DNA of 64,000 nucleotides from Undaria pinnatifida. Taxonomy: Eukaryota > Sar > Phaeophyceae > Laminariales > Alariaceae. The notes under the pieces were generated by a model. It searched no databases. It saw nothing but the letters and a program-made list of their open reading frames with translations, and was not told the DNA's origin. Below are positions 21,434-31,479 of this stretch, one piece after another (the first letter of the stretch is position 1; each line of letters begins with the position of its first letter). The translations under genes and the position numbers were made by a program. Location: the NCBI GenBank assembly GCA_012845835.1, contig JABAKD010000025.1, positions 4,466,819-4,530,818 on the forward strand, given 5' to 3'.

Positions 21434-21957
21434 CGTTACTTTTGCTTGAGTTGTGTTGCTACTTTATATCTCTTTATACAGGTTTCGCTACTGCTGTATG
21501 GTAACCACCGTGTCAATTGTGAGGGAGAACTCACAGTAATGACATAGTTCCCGTCGTTGCTCATATGACAATAAACTCTTAGTCTATGGACTACGTGCTG
21601 CTTGCTGGTGGTGCTCTATTGTAAAACCGCTGTGTATGTTCTTTTGATGAGAGGAAAGGTCTTGTGTATTTATTCTCCTCGGTCCATCCAGAAAAAAATC
21701 CCGTTCTCAATAAAATTTGATTTTTTATGATCTATATATTATTGCCGCTCTCTGCGGTTGCTTGCTGCTGCTGTGATCGTAGACAGTTTATACCGATGTT
21801 TGTTGCCGATATGGTCTGTTGTGTGCACATCGTTACTTTTGCTTGGGTTGTGTTGCTACTTTATATCTCTTTATACAGGTTTCGCTACTGCTGTATGGTA
21901 ACCACCGTGTCAATTGTGAGGGAGAACTCACAGTAATGACATAGTTCACGTCGTTGC
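21387..21957. repeat. Direct duplication, 174 bp, spanning the OTU ORF start
   Basis: 21387-21560 and 21784-21957 match with only about two differences (CAGTTTATACCGATGTTTG to ACATAGTTC.CGTCGTTGC). The spacer is 223 bp. Copy 1 contains the ATG of the OTU ORF. Copies could be ends of a small retroelement or a local duplication. They do not begin TG and end CA, so LTRs are not supported. Confidence 0.9.
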
Positions 21958-23560
21958 AGCGGGTACATATACACCGCGCCCGCGTCTAGCAGTGCGGGAA
22001 AATTCTCTCGCAAATACATTTTGATGCCACCCCGATGTACGTGCGAGGACTAAAGTTCCACCGTGTGTGTAGTAGACGTATTTAAGCCTGACGATATGCC
22101 TATATTTTAGGCTCTAAACCAAATTAAGCCCTATCGTGTTTTAAATGTCTAAAAAATAGGTCTATTTTACCGACCTAACGACCACGGCAGACCACGGTGA
22201 GATGTGGATTTTCCCAAAATATGCACTTGAGCACATTTTGGCCCAAGTGCATATTTGAAGCAATTTTCCGAGTATTTTCCAGCAAACAACAGCATTTCAG
22301 ACGACCAAAGCTCGAGGAAACATCATACACTCTGCAGCAGCAGCACAGCACAACACCCACGCAGTATTTGCAACGCTCAACCTAGCAAGCCGCTTGGTGT
22401 ATCCCCAACCCGGGTTAATCAACCTGCGTGTACAACACGATCAGAAACGTTGGCGGTGGTCAGAGGCGACCCACTCTCGTGGAGCGGCATGCCTCTACGT
22501 ACTATTACTTGAAAAGGAGTCCTTGTTCATTCACGAGGATCGAGCGCACACACAACACAACACACCACAAAACAAAACAACACAGCACAACACACAGACA
22601 ACCAGCACCCCAACAGCCAACCCAACTACAGCACAACTAGCCGGTGGAAAACGCCCGCGAGACTCCTCCTACCCTGGCGTTCTCTGCGGTCAGAGAACTG
22701 GGACTCTGACATAGTTCGTCGCGCGCTCGTGCTCCTGCTCTCTCGTCCTGAGAGGCTGTAATTTTTCGATGACACATTTTTTTTGTTTGGTTTTTGTGCC
22801 CGACGTAGCGCATGGCCGGAGCTGCTGCTGCAGTTTACAACCCTGTTGCCTCTTTCCCGCGGATGCCTACATTTCGAGGGTGGAAATTGAACCGGGTTGA
22901 GGGCCAGTCCTGCTGTGCTGCTGTACTGACTGCCACACTGAGGCACACCGAAGGCGGTAGACGCCTGCGAGGTATCCTACATATGAAGCGAGTATGGAGT
23001 ACGAAGCACTCAATGTTTTTGCCATGCACCAGTTATTTGTTTTGGCCGTTCAAGCTCGCACAGCATGGGCAGGGGAGGGTCTTTCTCGAAGTTTCCACCC
23101 ACTCATGTGCTGACTCATGACATAAATCCTCGTCTTGCCATCTGCGTCTGGAGTAGTGCAGAAATATCATAGTCTATTTTCAAGTAGTTTGATCTTTCCT
23201 CGGCTTTTCTTTTTATGCGTACTGAAAGAGACCACTATTTCGAGTTTTAGACATATGGTGTTTTTTTTATGCGTTTAAGGTCGAAATATCGAATGGCCTA
23301 GCTCTTCCAGTTGGAAGTACTTAAGACCTAACCTCGAGGCTTAAATACGTCTAGTGTGTGCTTGCCCGGGGACAGAAGCGTCTCATACCCCGCAAAATAG
23401 AGCCAGTCTCGGCGGCTTTCCGCGGCCATAGCTCGCGCCACGGACGTCCCACGAGCCCGGCACACGGCTGATAATATACCGACGGGTAGTCTGATCGCAT
23501 TGCAGAAGAAAGCACACAAAAAAACTCTGCGCCGGCGGAGAAAAAGGGACGGACTAGGCA
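21958..23560. other. Region without a recognised gene
   Basis: It contains a perfect 13-bp stem hairpin at 22217-22256 (AAATATGCACTTG and its inverse), a CA-rich stretch near 22540-22640 and an open frame of 102 codons at 22812-23120 with no motif I know. Nothing here is convincing as coding. Confidence 0.5.
22217..22256. repeat. Perfect hairpin, 13-bp stem, 14-nt loop
   Basis: AAATATGCACTTG at 22217-22229 and CAAGTGCATATTT at 22244-22256. No T run or gene boundary next to it explains it. Confidence 0.85.
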
Positions 23561-23635
23561 AAAAAATCAAAATGGTACATATGCATATATACCGCACATC
23601 GCACACATCACACGTATGTATGTACACACGAGTAC

Positions 23636-23740
23636 AACCCGTAATACGCGCGATCGGAGTATCACGCACAGCTTGCAAAGATGCGTTTCGACAAAATATT
23701 AATTCGATCTCACAGCTGGAGTGTATTTTAATTTTCATAT
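23636..23740 (+). repeat. Family R, 3' end fragment
   Basis: The terminal part of the family R repeat: ACCCGTAATACGCGCGATCG, then CTTGCAAAGATG, then CACAGCTGGAGTGTATTTTA. It is followed by a CTG/CTA-rich microsatellite (about 23755-23815). Confidence 0.85.
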
Positions 23741-23949
23741 TAGTCTGCTGTATGCTGCGCTCTGCTGCTGCTACTGCCGCTACTGCTGCTGTTACTGCTG
23801 CTGTGCGGCTACAGACTTTACTACCACGAGTTATTTACCTGCCGCGCACTTTCTGTTGTGTGATGACTGATGCGACTGCCACCCCCTGTCTGCCTCAGAG
23901 CTCTGGTGTTGTTCACATCAAACTCGGAACAGAGACAAGATGTTAATAT

Positions 23950-25963
23950 ACGCAGTAGCATATATATTATGCCTATTAATAACAAAGTAAAGTCACCCTC
24001 GCGTTCAACAACAACAGTTAGTTGGTGACATCGCATGCCCACGTCACCTCGCCTGGTGTACTTGTAAGATGTATCTCTGCCTTAGTGTTGGCGACCTCAG
24101 AGCCCCACATCGGCCCGGCAGAAATCATAGGCGTGAAATCGTGTATGATGTGAGACAAAAATAATGCGAAAAGGAGGTATCATACTACAGACAGATAATA
24201 CGTTAAAATTGCGGTAAACCGCACTACTACCAACGTAGACTATTACGTAGGGTATTCCGTACATACATACCGTCTGCATGATCGTCTCCCAACCTATGCC
24301 AAGCGAAGTATGACTAACGAAGCAACGTAACTGAGCGCGTGTACACTAAACGTTCCTTTCAAAACACTCGTAACGATTCGCGTTTCTCCCTTTCGCTCTC
24401 AACGGCGGTGACATTGCATGACCACGTCACCTCGCCTGTTGTATTTGGCAATATGTACGAGTCTCTTTCTTATAACTAGCGATGTCACAAAATAATGGTA
24501 TCTACATGCTTGTACCTATCGATTTGAAATATTCTATCTTTCGATCCATGTACAATAATAACAAATTATGAAGCTTTTAACACGTTGTTTACTACACCTA
24601 AGAACTGGGTTGCATACTACATGTAACATCAAACCGTCTAGAATAAAAAACATCACCAGGCGGGTGATATAGACTAAAGGCGGGGTGTCTTCTTGCTACA
24701 ACCGTCAGATTCGTCCCCCTTAAGGGTTCATAGTTTCCGCGCACAGATTGAACCCCCCCCCTCCCCCGATCCCTCTTGTTCAAACGCCCCACCTGAAATC
24801 AAAATCTACCAAAGTAGTAAACACTACCAGCCAGCTGATAGCATCTCATTATCCTTCTAGCCATCCATGCCGTTGCTCCAACTCATCTCCGCCCTCCTCG
24901 CGCCCCCCCCCCCCTTTTGTTCCCCGACCAGTTCGTTCAAACGCCGCACTTACAATCGAAATCGGCCAGAGTAATAAACACTTCTAAGCAATTGATATCA
25001 CGTCATTATCTTTCTAGCCACCCATGACGCAGCTTTCATTCATCCCCCCTCTCCCCCTCCAACGCCCCCTCCTTCCCCACACCCCGCACGATCGCCTAGA
25101 CCCAGCACCGCGCGTATAGCAAGCCCCGACATATATGATTAATACCCTCGATCGGTGGATCACACACAATGTTGCGAAGATCAGTGTCGATCAAATCCTT
25201 GATCTCATAGCTGGAGTGTATTTTAGTATTATATGTGACCTAAACCTCTTGAAAACCCTTTCCGCCCCCCTCCCCCCCCCCCTTTTTTTGTTTTTTCCTC
25301 GCTCTCTTTTGCTCAAACGCCCCACCTAATAACGAAATCGGCCAGAGTAATAAACACCTCCACGCCCCGGATATCGCCTCATTATCTTTTTAGAGTCGTC
25401 CATGCCGCTGCTGCAATTCCCACCCCCCCCCGCCCCCAACGCCCCCTCCTTTCCCACCACTCGCACCATCGCCTAGACCTAGCACCACGCGTATAGCAAA
25501 CCCCTACATCTATGCGACCTAAAGCCCCCCCCCTCCCCCCCCCAGCCAAATCCCCCCCCCCCTCTCCCCAACAAGAAGAATTTCTAGTTTCCACGCACAA
25601 ATTGACCTGCCCCACCTGTCCCTCCCCCCCTTCCCCCCCTCCCGCCCCCCTTCTGATCAAAATTAGGACCCCAAGTCCTTACAATCTCCGCCCTCCCCTC
25701 GCCGGTTATTCGGCTTACAGGATTCACATGATAAACTGATGCATTTCCTTCCACAGCTGTCAGATTTTGCCCCCTTCAGAAACGGGTTTTATAGTTTCCG
25801 TGCACAGACTGCCTAACATCACCCTGTTGACCCTGATAGCTACACTGTAGTTGCAAGGGGAGTCGCCGGCCTATATCCCTAATGAGGACACACAACCCGT
25901 AATACGCGCGATCGGAGTATCACACACAGCTTGCAAAGATGAGTTTCGACAAAATATTCGATC
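23950..25963 (+). repeat. Family R, near full-length copy interrupted by an LTR element
   Basis: Modules in order: the conserved FTPMIF-type segment (read on the minus strand, 24020-24300), a CTACAACCGTCAGATTCG segment, then several about 150-bp modules separated by C runs, each with TAATAAACACT...TCATTATCTTTCTAGCCATCCATG. The last module contains CTGATAGCTACACTGTAGTTG and ends AATATTCGATC. The missing end (TCACAGCTGGAGTGTATT) resumes at 27294 after the LTR element. Poly-C runs of 8-15 bp separate modules. The Pro-rich open frames here are repeat artefacts. Confidence 0.85.
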
Positions 25964-26231
25964 TGTTAAGATACGGCCTCGAAAGGCCTGTAGGTATCCG
26001 AATTTGAGATCATTTGGATGGGTTTCGTATGATAAGGTTGGCGGTTTATATTCGGGGAAGTTAGGAATTAGATCGGAGGCACGCGCCTCCGATCTCAGAA
26101 GCTATCCCGGGCTCTGGTGGAAACGAATAAAGCTACATCTCTACGAAGGAACGAAAGTGAGTACTCCGAGGACCTACCCAATTGGCAGACCTGCAGGGGG
26201 CACTCTGTGTCCCCCACCTATTAATTTCACA
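25964..26231. repeat. Left LTR, 268 bp
   Basis: Starts TGTTAAGATACGG and ends AATTTCACA. It contains an 11-bp palindrome-like ATCGGAGGCACGCGCCTCCGAT that could be a hairpin. Confidence 0.93.
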
Positions 26232-26233
26232 AG

Positions 26234-26291
26234 TGGCGTCGTCGGCAGGACCATGGGTTTTCGGGTCGTGGGTTCGATCCCCACATCCACC
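26234..26291 (+). other. tRNA-like segment next to the left LTR
   Basis: An A-box-like TGGCGTCGTCGG (26234-26245) and an exact B box GGTTCGATCCC (26271-26281). The T arm has a perfect 5-bp stem (GTGGG/CCCAC) and is followed by ATCCACC, like the 3' half of a tRNA. The 5' acceptor strand that should pair with ATCCACC is absent, so this is not a working tRNA gene. The A-box-like part overlaps the putative primer-binding site. On the minus strand it translates to the GDRTHDP-type peptide typical of tRNA-derived repeats. Confidence 0.6.
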
Positions 26292-26358
26292 ATAATAAAC
26301 TTTTTCAGATTTTCCCATGGCGAACTTGAAAAAAACTCTCCCCGGTATACCCAGGAAA

Positions 26359-26614
26359 TGAAACGGCTTGGATATATTGATAGGTCCGCCCGAATATCCG
26401 GCCGACCTGCTATCCCGCCGTTGCAGGGGGGGGAGAGTGTTATAAGGCTTAGTTTGGGTGAGCTATTGGTTAACCTTTCGCAAGTGGTCAAACGGACTAA
26501 TACCCCTCTAAATTCCTTAACAAATGGAGCCTTATAACACTCTCCCCCCCTGAAACGGCGGGATAGCAGGTCGGCCGGATATACGGCGGACCTGTCAATA
26601 TCCAAGCGGTTTCA
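26359..26614. repeat. Fold-back inverted repeat nested in the LTR element
   Basis: Arms 26359-26449 and 26528-26614 are inverse copies of about 88 bp: TGAAACNGCTTGGATAT, through GGCCGACCTGCTATCCCGCCG and GGGGGGGAGAGTGTTATAAGG. The spacer is 78 bp. It could be a nested MITE; no clear target duplication is seen. Confidence 0.9.
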
Positions 26615-26721
26615 GGAGGTTTTTCGCATGACTTCTCCCTTGTGTTAGCGCCTGTGTTCCCCTCCATATCGACGAGGGCTCGCCTCGCCATAGTACTTTT
26701 TCTGTGGTTGGTTTACCGCAG

Positions 26722-26815
26722 AGCCTTTCCTGCCCCCCCCGCCACACCGGCGGCATGCGGCAGGTTCTAGAGCCTTTTCTGCCCCCCCGCCACCCCGGCG
26801 GCATACGGCAGGTTT
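26722..26815. repeat. Tandem pair of about 46 bp, inside the LTR element
   Basis: Two units of AGCCTTTYCTGCCCCCC followed by CGCCAC.CCGGCGGCAT and CGGCAGGTT. Confidence 0.85.
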
Positions 26816-27021
26816 TTGATGGGTGACTATTGCCTTGCTGTAGGGTCTGCTTTTCTTTCTACTGCTTTTCTTCGCGTGTTCCTGGCTCCATAGCCAGACG
26901 GTTAGAGGTGTGGGAGTGGGTTTTGAGGAGCCGCATCTTCGACTCATGGTCTAGTTCGTAGAACCGGAGTTTCCCCGAATCTCCCATATTTCTGCATATG
27001 CGACTCATCAGGGTGGGCTAG

Positions 27022-27289
27022 TGTTAACATACGGCCTCGAAAGGCCTGTAGGTATCCGAATTTGAGATCATTTGGATGGGTTTCGTATGATAAGGTTGGC
27101 GGTTTATATTCGGGGAAGTTAGGAATTAGATCGGAGGCACGCGCCTCCGATCTCAGAAGCTATCCCGGGCTCTGGTGGAAACGAATAAAGCTACATCTCT
27201 ACGAAGGAACGAAAGTGAGTACTCCGAGGACCTACCCAATTGGCAGACCTGCAGGGGGCACTCTGTGTCCCCCACCTATTAATTTCACA
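27022..27289. repeat. Right LTR, 268 bp
   Basis: Same length as the left LTR and nearly identical. Followed directly by GATCTCACAGCTGGAG, the resumed family R sequence. Confidence 0.93.
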
Positions 27290-27329
27290 GATCTCACAGC
27301 TGGAGTGTATTCTAATGTTTGTACTATAA

Positions 27330-28040
27330 ACCCATAACCCGTCAGTCGGGCATATCTTTTGAACGACAGTGACCCACTGCAAACTGAGCATATACTCGTA
27401 ATCAGCTAGATACGGTGGTCATTTTAAGCCCTCCAGCTTTAGAATCTGCCAAGTTGGTGCCGAAAAAAGTGTTTGCCACTCACGTCTCCTAGTTTGAACA
27501 TTTTTTTCATGATTTATTTGTTTGTGTTGCTTTTTCTAAATTTTCTCGCAATACAACGTGGATGGAATTGGCTCAATTTTTCTGGGCATGTACATCTTGG
27601 GACGAGGAGTAGGGAGATATGCGTTTCATTTCATGGGTCAATTTCGTTCGAAAGTTTTGGATGGATCCCTGATATATATGTAATTTTGTATGCAGAGGCA
27701 CTTCGGTGGAAACTTGGCGATGCGCAAAGAAAGTTCATGAGTTGAACCCTGAAATTTTGGCACGTGATTTGGAACTATCTCATGAAGACAGCCAAATAAG
27801 CTCTTTTTCGATCTGACATTTTTTTTGACGGCTCACGACCACCATAAAGATCCCTGCGAAATCTAAAACCGCGACGAAGTGAGAAAAAACAAAAACAAAA
27901 AAAAAGAGCTGCTTTCGTTGCGTCGGCGAGACTGCTCCAAAATCGCATGTCAAAATTTCAGGTCTCAACTCGATAAATTGCTTGGCGCGTCGCGATATCG
28001 GCTGTGTACGGGTTTCTCGGGCGGTCCAGCCTGTATATAT
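27330..28040. other. Region without a recognised gene
   Basis: AT-rich sequence between family R copies. A 90-codon frame at 27473-27745 has no known motif and no supporting splice signals. Confidence 0.5.
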
Positions 28041-28400
28041 ATGCAGTCATATTTATCCCCTTGAAGGATTTGTAGTTTCCACGCACAAATTGAGCTGCCC
28101 CCCCCGTCCCCCCCCGTCCCCCCCTCCTCCCCCCCCCCCACCCCCGCTCCTATATGATCAAAACCAGGCCCCCATGTCCTTAAAAACTCCGCCCTCCCCT
28201 CACCGGTTATTCGACTTACAGGATTCACTTGCTAAACTGATGCATTTCCTTCCACAGCTGTCAGATTTTGTCCCCATAAAAAACGGGTTTTGTAGTTTCC
28301 GCGCACAGACTGACTAACGTCACCCTGTTGACCCTGATAGCTACGCTGACTGTAGCTGCAAGGGGAGTCGCCGACCTATATCCTTTATCCTCGACTTACG
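28040..28400 (+). repeat. Family R, last module only
   Basis: Contains the C runs, CTCACCGGTTATTCGACTTAC, the ACAGCTGTCAGATTTTGTCC segment, CGCGCACAGACTGACTAAC and CTGCAAGGGGAGTCGCCGAC. It is cut off before the GAGGACACACAACCCG block, which reappears at 28740. Confidence 0.85.
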
Positions 28401-28429
28401 CCTGTCGTGCGTATGCGTAGTGATAGATA

Positions 28430-28759
28430 CTACGTGTAATATTTACGTGGTACGAAGTCTTCCTTGGGTGGCAATCGGAATAGATAGTTGGTTTCTCCAG
28501 GCGTGAGTAATGAGACGTATGCACCGGCGTGGACCTGGCACATCGTAGACTGACTCCCGATTTCACTTTTATATGTTTCTGGTGGAGGCATGAATGGCGT
28601 CAGCTGTGATATATGCGTGTACCACCTCGGGTTGTGTGTGTGTTTTCCTGGGGTATTCCTCAGCTCCAGAGTGACTGGAGACTGTCCTGTGACCACGGAC
28701 TTGATTACACGAGTTAATGTGAGAACAACAACAACAACATCCTTAATGAGGACACACAA
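28430..28759 (-). CDS. Conserved ORF of unknown function linked to family R (copy 1)
   Basis: 109-codon minus-strand ORF whose central part, WYTHISQLT then FMPPPETYKSEIGSQSTMCQ, is repeated almost unchanged in an inverted copy at 57660-57956. Both copies sit next to a GTT repeat that follows the family R end (TGTGTCCTCATTAAGGAT), here read as a short Val run. Between the copies the reading frame is kept through the block ending GAYVSLLTPG while flanking DNA has drifted. No domain, signal peptide or membrane segment is recognised. It may be part of a longer mobile-element ORF. Confidence 0.45.
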   Translation of the reverse strand: MCVLIKDVVVVVLTLTRVIKSVVTGQSPVTLELRNTPGKHTHNPRWYTHISQLTPFMPPPETYKSEIGSQSTMCQVHAGAYVSLLTPGETNYLFRLPPKEDFVPRKYYT

Positions 28760-28860
28760 CCCGTGATACGCGCGATCGGAGTATCACACACAGCACGCAA
28801 ATATGAGTTTCGACAAAATATTCGATCTCACAGCTGGAGTGTATTTTCATTTTTATAATA
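28735..28860 (+). repeat. Family R, 3' end fragment
   Basis: GAGGACACACAACCCGTGATA to CACAGCTGGAGTGTATTTTC, then TTTATAATA. It faces a minus-strand copy at 29060, tail to tail. Confidence 0.85.
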
Positions 28861-29059
28861 TACCAGGTGTGCAGCTGCTTCCGTCATCTCCCATATTTTC
28901 TGTGTAGGTCATCCAGCCTACCACTGCCAGCTTTGTACCTGGTACCTGGTACCTGATACCTGGTACAGCAGTATCAGAGTGGCCCCTCAGAGCTCTATGG
29001 TGTCGTTTGATTCGTGCCGATTGCCTGATATATTTCTAGTCGCAACGATATATTAGTCT

Positions 29060-29285
29060 ATGAAATAGACATACACTCCAGCTGTGAGATCGAATATTTT
29101 GTCGAAACTCATCTTTGCAAGCTGTGTGTGATACTCCGATCGCGCGTATTACGGGTTGTGTGTCCTCATTAGACTAAGGATATAGGTTGGCGAATCCCCT
29201 TGCAACTACAGTGTAGCTATCAGGGTCAACAGGGTGATGATGTTAGTCAGTCTGTGCGCGGAAACTATAAAAACTGTAAAATACT
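29060..29285 (-). repeat. Family R, 3' end fragment, minus strand
   Basis: Starts ATACACTCCAGCTGTGAGATC and runs through TTGCAAGCTGTGTGTGATAC to GTCAGTCTGTGCGCGGAAAC. Confidence 0.85.
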
Positions 29286-29308
29286 CGTCATGGTGATACA
29301 TGCCGGTC

Positions 29309-29600
29309 GCCCCGGTGGCGTATCAGGTTATTATCCTCTGAGCCTGGTATAGGTAGTTCAGTTTCGTGAGTTCGAATCCCCTCGAGTGCATACTCGTTTA
29401 AATTAGTGGGGATTTTTTCTTGTGCACAAATTGACCTGCGGAAAACGCGAGAGCGTGAGTTAGCAACATTCGATAAAAAATCGACGAGCAGTGGGATTGC
29501 CTATGCGCGATGAAAATTGAAGGCAAGAACCGTGGGGGAGAAGGGACGAAACCTGTGACCACGGCTTGTCCAAAAGCTGGAAGAAACAGAGGTGTGAAAT
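29309..29600 (+). mobile_element. SINE with tRNA-like head (copy 2)
   Basis: A box TGGCGTATCAGG (29316-29327, 11 of 12 to the consensus) and B box AGTTCGAATCC (29369-29379). The body matches copy 1 base for base in long blocks: GCGGAAAACGCGAGAG, AAAAATCGACGAG, GTGACCACGGCTTGTCC, AAGCTGGAAG. The tail is short (AAGAAACAGAGG). The acceptor stem cannot pair, so it is not a tRNA gene. Confidence 0.8.
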
Positions 29601-29929
29601 ATATAGACTATAGACTACACATATTCGCACATAGTCTTTAGATTGGAATATAATATAAGTATCTTACGGACAGCTGCTCGGTCCATGTATAGACTAATGA
29701 TACACCACGAAGCCATAAAATATTGTATACCACAGTTCTAATATAAGTACCCGCCGTAGTAGTACTCGTATTATCTTACTATCTTGTGCGATAACCAGAA
29801 AGCACGACTCGTATAGATAGCATCAAAGTAAAGCCAACACCACGTAACAACAACTTTCCTCCCTTCTACTTCATATTGTACCTTTGAAATATTGGGCATC
29901 TGCATGTAACACGCAGGTAGAATATTTGT

Positions 29930-30795
29930 TATCATCCACCTCCGTTCCCCGCCACCATCGCCCCCCCCCACCCCCTCTCCCCCCCCTGACACACACGCAC
30001 ACAACCCCCCCCCCACCCCCCCCTTCCCCCACCGCCCCACCGAAAAGCAAATCTGCTAGGGTAATAAACACTATTAATACAAGACAGGTGACGTCACTTC
30101 ATTACCTTTCTTGCCATCCATGCCGCAGCTTCAATAACCCCCCCCCTCCCCCCCACGCCTTCTCCTTCCTCACCACCCGCACCATTGCCTATAGACCTAG
30201 CACCATGCGCATAGTGTTTTCCTACCGGGTAACATTTATGCGATCTGAAGCGGTTAAAAACCCCCTTCCCCTCCCCCCCCCCCCCTTCGAACCCCCCCCC
30301 CTCTCCTCACCGGTTGTACGATTTACAGGATATACATGATAAACTGATGCGTTCCTCCCACAACCGTCCGATTTTCCCCTTCAAGGGTTTACAGCTGCTG
30401 CACAGATTGGGTTGCCCCCCCCTGTACTACCCCCCCACCCCCCGCTCCCGGCCCCCACGCCTTAAAAAATCTCCGCCCTCTCCTCACCGGTTGTACGACT
30501 TACAGGTTATACTTGAAAAACTGATGCCTTCCGTTCCACAGCTGTCAGATTTTGTCCCCCTCAGAAACGGGTTTTATAGTATCCGCGCACAGATTGATTA
30601 ACATCACCCTGTTGACCCTGGTACAAGCTACATTGTAGTTTCAAAAGGAGAGTCGCCGACCTATCTCCTAAATGAGGACACACACCCAGTGATACGCGCG
30701 ATTGGAGTATCACACACAGGTTGCAAAGATGAGTTTCGACGAAATCTTCGATCTCACAGCTGTCCAGAGCGTATGTTTATTTTTATAATATAGTC
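29930..30795 (+). repeat. Family R, partial copy (last modules)
   Basis: Poly-C-separated modules with GGGTAATAAACACTATTAATA, the CACCATTGCCTATAGACC block, two copies of CACCGGTTGTACGAYTTACAGG and the terminal CACAGCTGTCCAGAGCGTATG. It is more diverged than other copies. Confidence 0.8.
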
Positions 30796-30799
30796 AGTG

Positions 30800-31470
30800 C
30801 CTGTGAATTTGCTTGGCACACATGGCTAGTAGCAATATGCGGAGCAGTGCTGGTTGCCGCTTCGTACAGGGCTGAATGTTTCCGGCTGGCACATGCCGGC
30901 ACTCTAAAAGTCCATTACCACCGTATGATACAGTAGTAGTTAAAACAAAACAAGAAACGGCACGTACCGTGCACGAACTCATGGAAACAGCTATTAATAC
31001 ACGAACAACAAGTCGTAGATGATGCAAATACGCGTGGGCCGCCTTTCCCAGTGCTGTGCCGCACAACCCTTCCCTATCGATCAGATGGACTCGTAAGGCA
31101 ACAACCTGTCGCCTGTCACCAATATGCTCCCTTTCTCTGGTTGTTGCAGATTCAGGTGGAGCGCTCAACGTATTCTTTTGCGCTGTGTGTGGCAGATACA
31201 CCTTTTACCGCCGTTGCATGGCACTATCTTTTCGTCAAGTTTTGTATGAACAGCAGCGTAGTAGCCGAACCAGGGGTGTTGGGTAGCGTATCTTGTTGTA
31301 CTAAAAATGCTCGTGGAGTCCCTGTAGATTAAAATCCATTGAAAGGCGCAAGATCGACTGATCCGAAGTAGCACAACAAGAGCTGCCATGGGGCCGGTCC
31401 ATTGTTCTGCATGCCGCTCCTGCCGGTCTGAAGCGGACCCGAGCGGAATTCGAGCCAAGAGATGTTAAGG
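30800..31470. other. Region without a recognised gene
   Basis: Open frames up to 135 codons on the minus strand (30794-31201) show no known motif. Confidence 0.4.
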
Positions 31471-31479
31471 CATTCACCT

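Larger units (their letters stand above)
25964..27289. mobile_element. Non-coding LTR retrotransposon (TRIM-like), 1,326 bp
   Basis: Two 268-bp long terminal repeats starting TGTTAA and ending TTTCACA bound an internal region of 790 bp with no gag or pol. The target GATC is duplicated on both sides (25960-25963, 27290-27293). The empty site ATTCGATCTCACAGC is seen in the other family R copies. The LTRs differ at about one position (TGTTAAG versus TGTTAAC), so insertion is recent. A putative primer-binding site TGGCGTCGTCGGCAGGA follows the left LTR by 2 nt, and a purine-rich GGGTGGGC tract precedes the right LTR. It needs another element's proteins to move. Confidence 0.93.

Noticed and set aside
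21387-21957. LTRs of a small retrotransposon around the OTU start
   Set aside because: The 174-bp copies do not start TG or end CA, have no flanking duplication and enclose only 223 bp.
26234-26291. A genuine tRNA gene
   Set aside because: T arm and B box are good, but no 5' acceptor strand pairs with ATCCACC and the anticodon arm is not regular.
29309-29395. A genuine tRNA gene
   Set aside because: Acceptor stem cannot form, and the sequence continues into the SINE body shared with copy 1.
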